Shown here piece after piece: positions 8,576 through 17,072 of a DNA stretch of 64,000 nt (positions are counted from its first letter, which is position 1; each line of letters opens with the position of its first letter). The notes under the pieces were generated by a model, which was given only the letters and a program-made list of their open reading frames with translations, had not been told where the DNA came from and made no database searches. The DNA is from Trebonia sp964581815 (GTDB taxonomy: Bacteria; Actinomycetota; Actinomycetes; Streptosporangiales; Streptosporangiaceae): positions 1 through 64,000 of the forward strand of contig CAZORE010000002.1 in NCBI GenBank assembly GCA_964581815.1, written 5' to 3'. The translations under genes and the position numbers were made by a program.

Positions 8576-9424
8576 ATGTCCGGTGCCGCTAACGGGTCCG
8601 CTCACTCCGGGGCGGCGCCGCGCCCGCCCGAGGGCGACTGGCTGGGGACGCCCTACCTGAAGTTCGGGCGGCATCCCCCGTTCGCCCGCGTCACGGTGGA
8701 CCGGCCGGAGGCCAGGAACGCGCTGACCCAGGCCATGTACTTCGGCATCCGCTACGCGGTCCGCCGGGTGGACGCCGACCCGGAGCTGGCCGGCCTGCTG
8801 ATCACCGGCACCGGCGACGTGTTCATTCCCGGCGGCGACCTCGGCCAGCAGGCCGTCGACAAGTGGGCCGACTTCAACGCGGCGCCGGGCACGTTCGACG
8901 TGCTGCCGTTCGACGTGCTGCGGCAGAGCGTCAAGCCGGTCGTCTCCGCCGTCAACGGGATCTGCCAGGGCGGCGGCCTGCTCATCGCGATGTGCTCTGA
9001 CCTGGCGGTGGTGAGCGAGCGCGCCACCTTCCGGGTGCCAGAACTCCTCCGCGGCATCTCCGATACCTACTACGCGCAGCTGCTCGTCCGCCTGATCGGC
9101 CCGGTTCGCACGCGCGACCTGATGTTCACCGGCCGGCGCCTCACCGCCGCCGAGGCCCTCGACTGGGGCCTGGTGAGCCGGGTCGTCCCGCACGAGGAGC
9201 TGCTCAAGTCCGCCACGGAAGAGCTGATCCAGATCGCGCAAACCGCGCCCGAGGCCCGCCGGGACGTCAAGCGGGTCCTCGACCAGTACGTCGGGCTGCA
9301 CGACCGGATCGCGTTCTTTGACAGCCTGCAGCGCCCGGAGTCGCGGGAGGGCTTCGCCGCCTTCATCGAGAAGCGGTCACCGAACTGGGTGCCGGAGGCG
9401 CTGCGCCGCGACGCCCGCGCCTGA
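8576..9424 (+). CDS. Enoyl-CoA hydratase/isomerase family protein
   Basis: 282-residue crotonase-fold protein. It shows DRPEARNALT, the first oxyanion-hole segment near GTGDVFIPGGDL, and the second near GICQGGGLL. At the first catalytic position the usual Glu after GGG is replaced (GGGLLIAMCSD), while the second region keeps PELLRG. It may therefore be an isomerase or another crotonase-type reaction rather than a standard hydratase. GGAGG stands 4 bases before the ATG. Thiolase follows 69 bp downstream. Confidence 0.9.
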   Translation: MSGAANGSAHSGAAPRPPEGDWLGTPYLKFGRHPPFARVTVDRPEARNALTQAMYFGIRYAVRRVDADPELAGLLITGTGDVFIPGGDLGQQAVDKWADFNAAPGTFDVLPFDVLRQSVKPVVSAVNGICQGGGLLIAMCSDLAVVSERATFRVPELLRGISDTYYAQLLVRLIGPVRTRDLMFTGRRLTAAEALDWGLVSRVVPHEELLKSATEELIQIAQTAPEARRDVKRVLDQYVGLHDRIAFFDSLQRPESREGFAAFIEKRSPNWVPEALRRDARA

Positions 9425-9438
9425 CCTGGCAATCCCGT

Positions 9439-9472
9439 ACTAGATAAATTAGATTACTTATATCTGTGTAAA
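9439..9472. promoter_or_regulatory. AT-rich promoter region of the thiolase gene
   Basis: AT-rich stretch between the crotonase stop and the thiolase start. ATTACTTA at 9453-9460 is a variant of the motif shared with three other lipid-metabolism promoters. It suggests thiolase has its own promoter although it follows the crotonase closely. Confidence 0.42.
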
Positions 9473-9493
9473 GCGAAGAAATCGCGAGGAGCC

Positions 9494-10672
9494 ATGACCA
9501 CAGCCGTCATCGTCGACATCATCCGCACCCCCTCGGGCAAGGGCAAGCCCGGCGGCGCCCTGTCCGGCGTGCACCCGGCGGCCCTGCTCGCGCAGACGCT
9601 AACCGCCCTGGTCGAGCGCAACGGCCTGGACACCGCACTGGTCGACGACGTGATCGCGGGCTGTGTCGGGCAGGTCGGTGAGCAGTCGCTGAACATCGCA
9701 CGCACCGCCCTGCTCGCGGCCGGCTTCCCGGAGAGCGTGCCCGGCACCAGCGTCGACCGGCAGTGCGGGTCCAGTCAGCAGGCCGCCCACTTCGCCGCCC
9801 AGGGGGTGATCGCCGGCGCCTACGACATCGTCATCGCCTGCGGGGTGGAGTCGATGAGCCGGGTACCGATGGGGAGCTCCCGGGCGGGCCGCAACCCGGT
9901 CGAGCCGCTGGCCGGGCGCTACCCCGAGGGCCTGGCCAACCAGGGGATCGGCGCCGAGCTGATCGCCGCGCGGTGGAAGCTCGACCGCGAGGCGCTCGAC
10001 GCCTACGCGGCCCGGTCCCACGCGCGCGCCGCCGCGACCGCCGCCAGCGGCGGGTTCGACAACGAGATCGTCGGCGTCAAGCTGCCCGACGGCAGCACGC
10101 ACACCGTCGATGAGACGGTGCGGCCAGGCACGACCGCCGAGGGGCTGGCCGGCCTGAAGCCCGCCTACTACACCGAGGCCTACGCCGAGCGCTTCCCCGA
10201 GATCAACTGGCTCGTCACCGCCGGAAGCTCCTCGCCGCTCACCGACGGCGCCTCGGCGGCGCTGATCATGAGCGAGGAGAAGGCGGCCGAACTCGGCCTG
10301 CGGCCCCGGGCCAGGTTCCACGCCTTCGCCGTGTCCGGCAGCGACCCGCTGCTGATGCTGACCGGCGTCATCCCGGCCACCGAGAAGGTACTGCGACGCA
10401 GCGGCCTGACCATCGACGCCATCGACGCTTACGAGGTCAACGAGGCGTTCGCGCCGGTCCCGCTGTGCTGGGCGCAGGAGTTCGGCGCCGACCAGGACAA
10501 GCTCAACCCGCGCGGCGGCGCGATCGCCCTCGGCCACCCGCTCGGCGGCTCCGGCACCAAGCTGATGGCCACGCTGCTGAACTACCTGGAGGCCACCGGC
10601 GGCCGCTACGGCCTGCAGACCATGTGCGAGGGCGGCGGGATGGCCAACGCCACGATCATCGAGCGGCTCTGA
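9494..10672 (+). CDS. Thiolase (acetyl-CoA acetyltransferase family)
   Basis: 392-residue thiolase. The nucleophilic Cys lies in DRQCGSSQQ. NEAFAPV and the GGAIALGHPLGGSG loop with the catalytic His follow, and the second Cys is in TMCEGGGMANA near the C-terminus. All catalytic residues are intact and length is normal. It would cleave 3-ketoacyl-CoA to acetyl-CoA and a shortened acyl-CoA in the beta-oxidation-like block. GAGGAG stands just before the ATG. Confidence 0.95.
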   Translation: MTTAVIVDIIRTPSGKGKPGGALSGVHPAALLAQTLTALVERNGLDTALVDDVIAGCVGQVGEQSLNIARTALLAAGFPESVPGTSVDRQCGSSQQAAHFAAQGVIAGAYDIVIACGVESMSRVPMGSSRAGRNPVEPLAGRYPEGLANQGIGAELIAARWKLDREALDAYAARSHARAAATAASGGFDNEIVGVKLPDGSTHTVDETVRPGTTAEGLAGLKPAYYTEAYAERFPEINWLVTAGSSSPLTDGASAALIMSEEKAAELGLRPRARFHAFAVSGSDPLLMLTGVIPATEKVLRRSGLTIDAIDAYEVNEAFAPVPLCWAQEFGADQDKLNPRGGAIALGHPLGGSGTKLMATLLNYLEATGGRYGLQTMCEGGGMANATIIERL

Positions 10673-10684
10673 CCGTTCCTTAGC

Positions 10685-10738
10685 CGGATGGTTGTGGCAA
10701 CGGGCCGGCTATGACCGGCTCACTGTCACAACCATCCG
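10685..10738. repeat. 54-bp palindromic repeat, copy 1
   Basis: Perfect 12-base arms (CGGATGGTTGTG and its complement) enclose a 30-base centre. A copy with 44 of 54 identical bases lies at 33142-33195. The second base pair changes on both arms between copies (G-C to C-G), so the structure seems conserved. It lies just after the thiolase gene and could act as a terminator or be a REP-like mobile repeat. Confidence 0.7.
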
Positions 10739-10773
10739 CTCTGGAACGGGGCTGGAACGGCGAAGGGAGGGTC

Positions 10774-11412
10774 ATGGCACCGGTCCGCGGGCTAGAACCA
10801 GGGAACCGGGCGGCGCTGGTCGTCAACGAGATGCAGAACGCCATCGCCAACCGGGCCTACATTGACACGCCGCTGACAGGCCAGGTCGCCGCGCGCGGCA
10901 TCGTCGCCCGGATCAACGGCCTGACGGCGGCGTTCCGTGCCGCCGACGCGCCGGTGATCTTCTGTACGATCGCTGCCCACCGGGCCGACTTCGAGGGCTT
11001 CCGTGTCAACTGCGTGCTCGCGGCCGGCATCCGCCGCAAGGGGCACCTGGTGGCCGGGACCGCCACCGCTGCCATCCACGATGACCTGACCGTCGAGCCG
11101 TCCGACCTCGTCTGCCACCGCTCGCATGGCATGGCCCCGTTCACCGGCACCAACCTGGACGCCACCTTGCGCGGCTACGGCATCGACACGGTAGTGCTCA
11201 GCGGTGTTTCGACGAACATCGCGCTGCCGGGGGCGGCGACCGAGGCGGTCGGGCTCGGCTACAACGTGGTGCTGGCCGAGGACTGCACGGCCGGCGCCAC
11301 CCCGGAGACTCACCACATGCAGGTCACCCAGCACCTGCGGCTGCTGGCCACCATCACCGACGCGGCGTCGGTGGCCGCCGCGGTCAGGGCCGCTCAGCCC
11401 GCCGGAACGTGA
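10774..11412 (+). CDS. Isochorismatase-like protein lacking the usual catalytic triad
   Basis: 212-residue protein of the cysteine hydrolase (isochorismatase-like) fold. The three usual active-site positions look replaced. The first strand reads VVNEMQ, where active enzymes have VIDMQ. VCHRSHGMAPFTGTNL has His/Arg where Lys is expected. GVSTNIALPGAA has Ala where the nucleophilic Cys is expected. Hydrolase activity of the normal kind is unlikely. Similar Cys-less members occur in actinomycetes. I start at the ATG at 10774, which has GGGAGG 3 bases upstream; the earlier in-frame start at 10711 lies inside the palindromic repeat. Confidence 0.83.
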   Translation: MAPVRGLEPGNRAALVVNEMQNAIANRAYIDTPLTGQVAARGIVARINGLTAAFRAADAPVIFCTIAAHRADFEGFRVNCVLAAGIRRKGHLVAGTATAAIHDDLTVEPSDLVCHRSHGMAPFTGTNLDATLRGYGIDTVVLSGVSTNIALPGAATEAVGLGYNVVLAEDCTAGATPETHHMQVTQHLRLLATITDAASVAAAVRAAQPAGT

Positions 11413-11472
11413 TCGCGCGCTCGGCCGCCCGGGAACGCGGGCGTCAGGTCACCGTCTCCCGGGATGAGCTAG

Positions 11473-11602
11473 CTTTGCATAGCCCAGGACCACGGATCCT
11501 CATCTTTGCATAGCCGGCGGCTGGACATTCAGTACAAATCGAATGTGATCATGGGCGCCCGTTATGCAAGGGCGGCTGATCGTGGTCACGAGCTATGCAA
11601 AG
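11473..11602. repeat. Three copies of CTTTGCATAGC around the mazG-like 3' end
   Basis: CTTTGCATAGC occurs at 11473-11483 and 11504-11514 on the + strand, and inverted (GCTATGCAAAG) at 11592-11602. The inverted copy encodes the last residues of the MazG-like protein. A fourth partial copy (TTATGCAAG) lies near 11562. The 173-bp gap between the isochorismatase-like and mazG-like genes otherwise shows nothing recognisable. Confidence 0.55.
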
Positions 11603-11912
11603 TGCCGAGCGAGCGGCTGGCGACGCGATCGAGATGGCCGTTGAAAGTCTCACGGGCGTCGGGGGTGAGCGTGGTGAGCACGACCATGGCGGTGAGGATG
11701 ACGTCGCACAGTTCGGCTTGGACGTCGTCCCAGGTGTGGGTGACGCCCTTGCGGGGGTTCTGGCCGAGCGTCCCGATGACGGCCTGGGAGACTTCGCCGG
11801 CTTCCTCGGTGAGCTTCATGATGCGCAGCAGTTTCTCGGTTTCCGGTGGCAGCGTGCTGCTGTCATCGAGCCACCTGACGATCTTCTCGATGGTGCCCCA
11901 CGCGTCGTCCAT
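11586..11912 (-). CDS. MazG-like nucleotide pyrophosphohydrolase family protein
   Basis: 108-residue single-domain MazG-like protein. The metal-binding EExxE motif is seen in KLTEEAGEVSQA, and the second ExxD in ELCDVILTA. Such proteins hydrolyse nucleoside triphosphates or modified nucleotides. They sometimes accompany mobile DNA. No clear partner gene is adjacent. The last codons fall inside one of three CTTTGCATAGC repeats. Confidence 0.85.
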   Translation of the reverse strand: MDDAWGTIEKIVRWLDDSSTLPPETEKLLRIMKLTEEAGEVSQAVIGTLGQNPRKGVTHTWDDVQAELCDVILTAMVVLTTLTPDARETFNGHLDRVASRSLGTLHSS

Positions 11913-11989
11913 GTTCCGAGACCCTAGCGCAGCGCAGCTTCGGTCGGCTCAGCCCGCCGCCATGACCTCCCCAGCCGTCCGCTAATGGG

Positions 11990-12017
11990 TATGATTATAT
12001 ATTTAGTGATATAATTG
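11990..12017. promoter_or_regulatory. AT-rich palindromic promoter of the quinone-oxidoreductase-like gene
   Basis: Arms ATTATAT and ATATAAT flank an 8-base centre ATTTAGTG, 27-50 bases before the start codon of the oxidoreductase gene. Likely -10 region and operator. Confidence 0.42.
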
Positions 12018-12043
12018 TCGGCAAGCTGAAACCGGGAGGACGC

Positions 12044-13018
12044 ATGAGGGCAGCGCGCTGCGAAGAGTACGGCGGTCCGGAAAACGTCGTCATCCGCGAC
12101 ATTCCTCACCCGGAGGTCACCCCCGGTCACGTGCTCGTTGACGTGGCGGCGGCGGCGGTGAACTACCCGGACCTGCTCCTCATCGCCAACAAGTACCAGG
12201 TCTCGGCTCCGCTCCCGTTCACCCCGGGCAACGAGTTCTCCGGCCGGGTGGCGGCGGTGGGCGACGGGGTGACCGGGGTGTCGGCCGGCGACCTGGTCTA
12301 CGGGTCGGTCTTCAGCGGCGCGATGGCCGAGCAGGTGCTCGTCCCGGCCCGCGTGGTCGCGCCGGTCCCGCCGGGCCTGTCGCTGACCGAGGCGGCCGCG
12401 TTCCGGGTGACCTACCTGACCGCCTACCACTCGCTGGTCACCGCCGGGGAGCTGCGTCCCGGGCAGTGGGTGGTGGTCCTCGGCGCGGCCGGCGGCGTCG
12501 GCACGGCCACGGTGGACGTGGCGGTCCGGCTGGGTGCCCGGGTGATCGCGGCCGCATCCTCGCCCGAGCGGCTCAAGGTCTGCGCGGAGCTTGGGGCCGA
12601 GGCGGGCATCGACTACGTGCGCGAGGACCTCAAGCAGCGGATCAGGGAGATCACCGGCGACGGCGCGGACCTGGTGGTCGACCCGGTGGGTGACCGCTGG
12701 GCGGAGCCCGCGCTGCGGGCGATCCGCTGGGGCGGTCGGTTCGTCACCGTCGGCTACGCCGGAGGTGACATTCCCCGCATCCCGCTCAACATCGTCCTGC
12801 TCAAGAACATCACCGTGCGCGGGGTCGAGCTGCGGACGTGGACCGAGCGGCTGACCGAGGAGACGGCGCGCGCCCTGCAGGCGCTGACTGAGCTGGTCGC
12901 CGAGGGCATGCGGCCTGCCGTGTCCGAGGTGCATGACCTCGCCGACGTCGGCACCGCGTTCCGCCGGGTCGCCGACCGGCTCCCCACGGGTAAGGTCGTT
13001 ATCCGGCTTACGCCCTGA
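12044..13018 (+). CDS. NADPH:quinone oxidoreductase-like (zinc-independent MDR)
   Basis: 324-residue medium-chain reductase. It has an N-terminal GroES-like domain with NYPDLL and PGNEFSGRV. The Rossmann motif GAAGGVGTATVDVA starts near residue 148. Structural and catalytic zinc ligands are absent, as in quinone oxidoreductase/enoyl reductase members. It reduces a quinone or an enoyl substrate with NADPH. GGGAGGAC stands just before the ATG. A crotonase gene follows 50 bp later, suggesting an operon. Confidence 0.9.
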   Translation: MRAARCEEYGGPENVVIRDIPHPEVTPGHVLVDVAAAAVNYPDLLLIANKYQVSAPLPFTPGNEFSGRVAAVGDGVTGVSAGDLVYGSVFSGAMAEQVLVPARVVAPVPPGLSLTEAAAFRVTYLTAYHSLVTAGELRPGQWVVVLGAAGGVGTATVDVAVRLGARVIAAASSPERLKVCAELGAEAGIDYVREDLKQRIREITGDGADLVVDPVGDRWAEPALRAIRWGGRFVTVGYAGGDIPRIPLNIVLLKNITVRGVELRTWTERLTEETARALQALTELVAEGMRPAVSEVHDLADVGTAFRRVADRLPTGKVVIRLTP

Positions 13019-13068
13019 TGGCGACCGTGTGACGGCTTGATACAGGACACGGCAACAGGAGGACACCC

Positions 13069-13833
13069 ATGGCAGAGCCGGTAACCGCCGAACGGCGCGG
13101 CCACGTCCAGGTCATCACCATCAGCCGCCCCGAGGCGAGGAACGCGCTCGACGGCGCCGCCGCCCGGGCCATGGCGGCGGCGGCCGACGAGCTCGACGCC
13201 GACGACGACCTGCGGGTGGGGGTACTCACCGGCGCGGGCGGCACGTTCTGCGCTGGGATGGACCTCAAGGCCTGGATGCGTGGTGACAAGCCGATGATCC
13301 CGGGCCGCGGCTTCGGCGGCATCACCATCACCCCGCCGCGCAAGCCGCTCATCGCCGCGGTGGAAGGCTACGCGCTGGCCGGCGGGTTCGAGCTGATGCT
13401 GGCGTGCGACCTGGTGGTGGCGGCCGAGAGCAGCAAGTTCGGCGTCCCCGAGGTCAAGCGCGCCCTGGTGGCCGGCGGCGGCGCCGCCCTGCTGCTGCCC
13501 CGGCGCATCCCCTTCGCGGTGGCGATGGAACTGCTCCTGACCGGTGACCAGGTCACCGCGGCCAGGGCGGCGGAGCTTGGGCTGGTCAACCGGGTGGTCC
13601 CGGACGGCACGGCCCTTGACGGCGCGCTCGCGCTGGCCGGGGTGATCGCGGCCAACGGCCCACTGGCGGTAGCCGTCACGAAGCAGATCGCCCGGGCGCA
13701 GGCCGACTGGACGGTTGCCGAGGGCTGGCAGCGGCAAGAAGAGCTGTACAAGCCGGTGTTCGGCTCGGCCGATGCCCGCGAGGGCGCCGCCGCCTTCGCG
13801 GAGAAGCGGGCCCCGGTCTGGCGTGGTATTTAA
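13069..13833 (+). CDS. Enoyl-CoA hydratase (crotonase family)
   Basis: 254-residue crotonase. It has SRPEARNALDG, FCAGMDLKAW at the first oxyanion hole, and YALAGGFELMLACDL followed by GVPEVKRAL, which carry the two catalytic Glu positions of true hydratases. It would hydrate a 2-enoyl-CoA. AGGAGG stands 6 bases before the ATG. Second gene after the quinone-oxidoreductase-like gene. Confidence 0.93.
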   Translation: MAEPVTAERRGHVQVITISRPEARNALDGAAARAMAAAADELDADDDLRVGVLTGAGGTFCAGMDLKAWMRGDKPMIPGRGFGGITITPPRKPLIAAVEGYALAGGFELMLACDLVVAAESSKFGVPEVKRALVAGGGAALLLPRRIPFAVAMELLLTGDQVTAARAAELGLVNRVVPDGTALDGALALAGVIAANGPLAVAVTKQIARAQADWTVAEGWQRQEELYKPVFGSADAREGAAAFAEKRAPVWRGI

Positions 13834-13861
13834 TTCAAATCAGTAAACTGATATTATCAAT
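13829..13861. promoter_or_regulatory. AT-rich promoter with ATCAGT-AA-ACTGAT palindrome
   Basis: A perfect palindrome at 13839-13852 (ATCAGT, AA, ACTGAT) in an AT-rich island just after the crotonase stop. It lies about 90 bases before the next gene. Likely operator for the ligase-containing operon downstream. Confidence 0.45.
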
Positions 13862-13942
13862 GGACATCGTCCGGCAGGCAGGCCGGGCGGTCGCGGTCGG
13901 CCCATCTGGCGGGCAGGTTCATCAGGTCAGGGAGTACAGCGA

Positions 13943-14254
13943 ATGGCTGTGAAGTTTCGTGCCGGGCAGCAGCTGGTCAGCGCGGTCGACAGCACCGCGG
14001 TGATCGTCATCCGGGCGCCCGAGGTCGAGTGCACGCTGACCTGCGGCGGCGTGGCCATGGCGGCCCCCGACCAGCCGGTCACGGCGGCGGAACCCGATCC
14101 GTCGCTCATGGGCGGCACCAAGATCGGCAAGCGCTACGTCGACGAGGCGGACACCATCCAGGTGCTGTGCACTAAGGCGGGCAACGGCACGCTGGCGCTC
14201 GACGGGAAGCCGCTAGTGCTCCAGGCGGCCAAGCCGCTGCCGGCCTCGGACTGA
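13943..14254 (+). CDS. Conserved hypothetical protein with two Cys motifs
   Basis: 103-residue soluble protein that I do not assign to a characterised family. Cysteines occur in ECTLTCGG (residues about 30-37) and in VLCTKAGNG (about 74-82). The middle reads GGTKIGKRYVDEADT and the C-terminus is KPLPASD. Similar small proteins sit beside acyl-CoA ligase genes in other actinomycetes, as here, with the ligase starting 14 bp later. The cysteines could bind a metal or form disulfides. GGGAG is 8 bases before the ATG. Confidence 0.8.
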   Translation: MAVKFRAGQQLVSAVDSTAVIVIRAPEVECTLTCGGVAMAAPDQPVTAAEPDPSLMGGTKIGKRYVDEADTIQVLCTKAGNGTLALDGKPLVLQAAKPLPASD

Positions 14255-14268
14255 GCGCGGTACCGCGA

Positions 14269-15846
14269 GTGCGCCTGACGCTGCTCCTCGACATGGCCGC
14301 CGACGGGTTCGGCAACCGCGTTCTCGTCGGGCACCGGTCTGGCGGGATCACCGCCGCCGAGCTCGCCCGGCGGTCGCATTCCGGCGCCGCGCTGCTCCGC
14401 GAGCGCGGGGCCGACGCGCTCGTCTACCTGGACGTCAACGGCCCGGCCTTCCCGGTCGCGCTGTTCGCGGCCGCGCGGGCGGGGGTGCCGCTTGTCCCTG
14501 TCAACTACCGGCTGGGGGAGCACCAGCTCGACGCGCTGCTCGCCAGGCACCCGAAGGCGGTAGGTATCGCCGGCCCCGGCACGCTGACGCACTTCGAGCG
14601 CGCGGGCCTCGACGCGATGACCGCCGGCGCGTGGCTGGAGCAGACCCGCGCCGACCGCGGCGAGGTCAGCGAGGCGCCCGGCGACGAGAACCCGGTCGCC
14701 GTCGTCATCTACACAAGCGGTACCACCTCCGAGCCCAAGGGGGTGCTGCTGCGCCACGCCAACCTCGTCTCCTACGTGCTTGGCTCGGTCGAGTTCGCGG
14801 CCGCCGCCGAGACCGAGGCGGCGCTGGTCAGCGTTCCCCCGTACCACATCGCCGCCGTCGCCAACGTGATCACCAACCTCTACGCGGGCCGCCGCACGCT
14901 CGTGCTCGAGGCCTTCACCCCGGGCGAGTGGCTCCGCACGGTCCGCGAGGAAGAGGTCAGCAGCGCCATGGTGGTGCCCACGATGCTGGCGCGGATCATC
15001 GACGCCGCGGAGGACCGCTCGGTGCCGTCACTGCGGTCGCTGTCCTACGGCGGTGCCCCGATGCCGGCCGCGCTCATCGAGCGGGCGCTGCGGGAGTGGA
15101 CCGGAGTCGGTTTCGTCAACGCGTACGGGCTGACCGAGACCAGTTCGACCGTCGCCCTGCTCGGCCCCGAGGACCACCGGGCCGCGATCGCGTCGGATGA
15201 CCCGGCGGTCCGGGCGCGGCTGTCCTCGGTCGGCCAGCCGCTGCCCGGGATCGAGCTGGAGATCCGCGGCCCCGGTGGCGAGGTCCTCGGCGCCGGCCAG
15301 GCCGGCCGGATCTGCGTGCGCGGCGGCCAGGTGTCGGCCGAGTACGCGGGCCTGGGCCAGGCCGTCGACGACCGCGGCTTCTTCGACACCAGGGACGACG
15401 GCTACCTCGACGCCGGCGGGTACCTGTTCGTCAGCGGGCGCGCCGACGACACGATCATCCGCGGGGGCGAGAACATCGCCCCGGCCGAGATCGAGGACGT
15501 CCTGCTGCGGCACCCGGCGGTGCTCGACGCGGTGGTGTTCGGCGTGCCCGACCCCGAGTGGGGCCAGCGCATCGAGGCCGCCGTGGTCGCCCGCTCCGAG
15601 GCGCGCCTCGACCCGGCCGAGCTGCGCGACTTCACCCGGCAAGCGCTCCGGTCAAGCAAGACCCCAGACCGCGTCTGGCTGCTCGACGCGCTGCCGCGGA
15701 CCGAAACCGGCAAGCTGCTGCGCCGCCTGGTGCCCGGCCTGATCGCGCACGGGGAGCCCGACGAGCCGTGTGCCTTACCTCGACCTCGTTCCGATGAAAA
15801 GCAGGTGATCTCACCGTGGCCGTTCCCGCTGATCTGCACGGCCTGA
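14269..15846 (+). CDS. Acyl-CoA synthetase (AMP-binding, class I adenylate-forming)
   Basis: 525-residue ANL-superfamily ligase that activates a carboxylic acid with ATP and CoA. It has the phosphate loop YTSGTTSEPKG, the YGLTETSS segment, the hinge with SGRADDTIIRGGENI, and the C-terminal catalytic Lys in RTETGKLL. The last 30 or so residues run past the normal C-terminus and overlap the next gene by 31 bases. The GTG at 14269 has a weak Shine-Dalgarno sequence; ATG at 14293 is an alternative. The acid substrate is unknown. Confidence 0.93.
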   Translation: MRLTLLLDMAADGFGNRVLVGHRSGGITAAELARRSHSGAALLRERGADALVYLDVNGPAFPVALFAAARAGVPLVPVNYRLGEHQLDALLARHPKAVGIAGPGTLTHFERAGLDAMTAGAWLEQTRADRGEVSEAPGDENPVAVVIYTSGTTSEPKGVLLRHANLVSYVLGSVEFAAAAETEAALVSVPPYHIAAVANVITNLYAGRRTLVLEAFTPGEWLRTVREEEVSSAMVVPTMLARIIDAAEDRSVPSLRSLSYGGAPMPAALIERALREWTGVGFVNAYGLTETSSTVALLGPEDHRAAIASDDPAVRARLSSVGQPLPGIELEIRGPGGEVLGAGQAGRICVRGGQVSAEYAGLGQAVDDRGFFDTRDDGYLDAGGYLFVSGRADDTIIRGGENIAPAEIEDVLLRHPAVLDAVVFGVPDPEWGQRIEAAVVARSEARLDPAELRDFTRQALRSSKTPDRVWLLDALPRTETGKLLRRLVPGLIAHGEPDEPCALPRPRSDEKQVISPWPFPLICTA

Positions 15847-16217
15847 GCAGCGAAGACGTGCTCGCCATCCAGTACGTGATCATGAAGTACGGTTTTCTCA
15901 TCGACGACCGCGAGTACGACCGCCTGGGGGAGGTGTTCACCGAGGACGCGGTCGTTGACTACCGTCCCAGCGGGGCGGGGCCGTACGCCGGGCTGGCCGA
16001 GATCGACCAGGCGATGCGGATCCTGCCGCATCCGGTTCAGCACATGCTGGTCAGTCACATCATCGACAGCGTGTCCGGCGACGAGGTGGTTACGCGAACC
16101 AAGGCGCTGATCCCGCTGCACGAGGGCGGGATCGCCGACATCGCCTACCGCGATGTCCTGGTGCGCACGCCGGCCGGGTGGCGCATCAAGGACAAGTCCA
16201 TCCGCAGCTACCGCTAG
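15816..16217 (+). CDS. SnoaL/NTF2-like protein
   Basis: 133-residue protein of the NTF2-like cone fold. IDDREYDRLGEVFTEDAVVDYRP is the usual N-terminal segment, and VRTPAGWRIKDKSI the final strand. Family members are small hydratases, isomerases or dioxygenase beta subunits. It overlaps the acyl-CoA ligase gene and precedes an SDR, so it likely belongs to the same operon. A second NTF2-like gene lies at 22131-22604. Reaction unknown. Confidence 0.85.
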   Translation: MAVPADLHGLSSEDVLAIQYVIMKYGFLIDDREYDRLGEVFTEDAVVDYRPSGAGPYAGLAEIDQAMRILPHPVQHMLVSHIIDSVSGDEVVTRTKALIPLHEGGIADIAYRDVLVRTPAGWRIKDKSIRSYR

Positions 16218-16281
16218 CACGTACGCACGCGGTCAGCCGGGACCGGCCCGCACGGGCGGTCCCCTGCACAGGGAAGGTCGA

Positions 16282-17028
16282 ATGACAACCATCAAAGTGG
16301 CCCTCGTTACCGGCGCAGCGGCGGGCATCGGAGCGGCCTGTTCCAGGCGGCTCGCCCAGGAAGGCATCGCCGTGGGCGTGCTCGACCTCGACGAGGAGCG
16401 CTGCGCCGGCACGGTCGCGGCGATCGAGGCGGACGGCGGCCAGGCCGTCGCGCTTGGTGCCGACGTGTCCGATCGCGGCCAGGTGAAGGCCGCGGTGGCC
16501 AGGCTGCGGGACGCCTTCGGCCCGGTCACCATCGTCGTGAACAACGCCGGCGTCACCGACTTCACGCCGTTCGAGGAGATCACCGAGGAGCTGTTCAGCT
16601 ACGTGTACAAGGTCAACGTCCTAGGCCCGATCATCGTGACGCAGGAGACCCTGGCCGACATGCGGGCGGCGCGCTGGGGCCGGATCGTGAACATCTCCTC
16701 CTCAAGCGCGCAGACCGGCTCGAGGAAGATGGCGGTCTATTCCTCGTCCAAGGGCGCGGTCATCAGCCTGACCCGCACGCTGGCCCAGGAGCTCGGCCCG
16801 GACGGCATCACGGTCAACACCATCCCGCCGGGCTCGATCCAGGGCACGATCATGGCCGATGCGAACATCAGCGAGGCCAGCGCGGAACGGCTCGCGGCGA
16901 CGCTGCCGGTGCGGCGCGTCGGCCGCCCCGAGGACATCGCCAATGCCTGCGCGTTCCTGTGCAGCGAGGCATCGAGCTACGTGACCGGACAGCTGATCGG
17001 GGTCAACGGCGGTCGCGTCGTCACCTGA
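16282..17028 (+). CDS. SDR family oxidoreductase
   Basis: 248-residue classical SDR. It has TGAAAGIG, NNAGVTDF, INVSS-type strand (IVNISSSSA) with the catalytic Ser, YSSSK, and C-terminal VNGGRVV. The ATG at 16282 follows GGGAAGG. Probably a hydroxyacyl or alcohol dehydrogenase in the ligase / NTF2-like operon. Substrate unknown. Confidence 0.92.
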   Translation: MTTIKVALVTGAAAGIGAACSRRLAQEGIAVGVLDLDEERCAGTVAAIEADGGQAVALGADVSDRGQVKAAVARLRDAFGPVTIVVNNAGVTDFTPFEEITEELFSYVYKVNVLGPIIVTQETLADMRAARWGRIVNISSSSAQTGSRKMAVYSSSKGAVISLTRTLAQELGPDGITVNTIPPGSIQGTIMADANISEASAERLAATLPVRRVGRPEDIANACAFLCSEASSYVTGQLIGVNGGRVVT

Positions 17029-17072
17029 CCAGACCGCGCCGCACTGTTCACCGGCGAACTGGGCGGCGGCCC

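Noticed and set aside
10711..10773. Upstream start for the isochorismatase-like gene
   Set aside because: It lies within the 54-bp palindromic repeat and lacks a ribosome site; ATG 10774 has GGGAGG.
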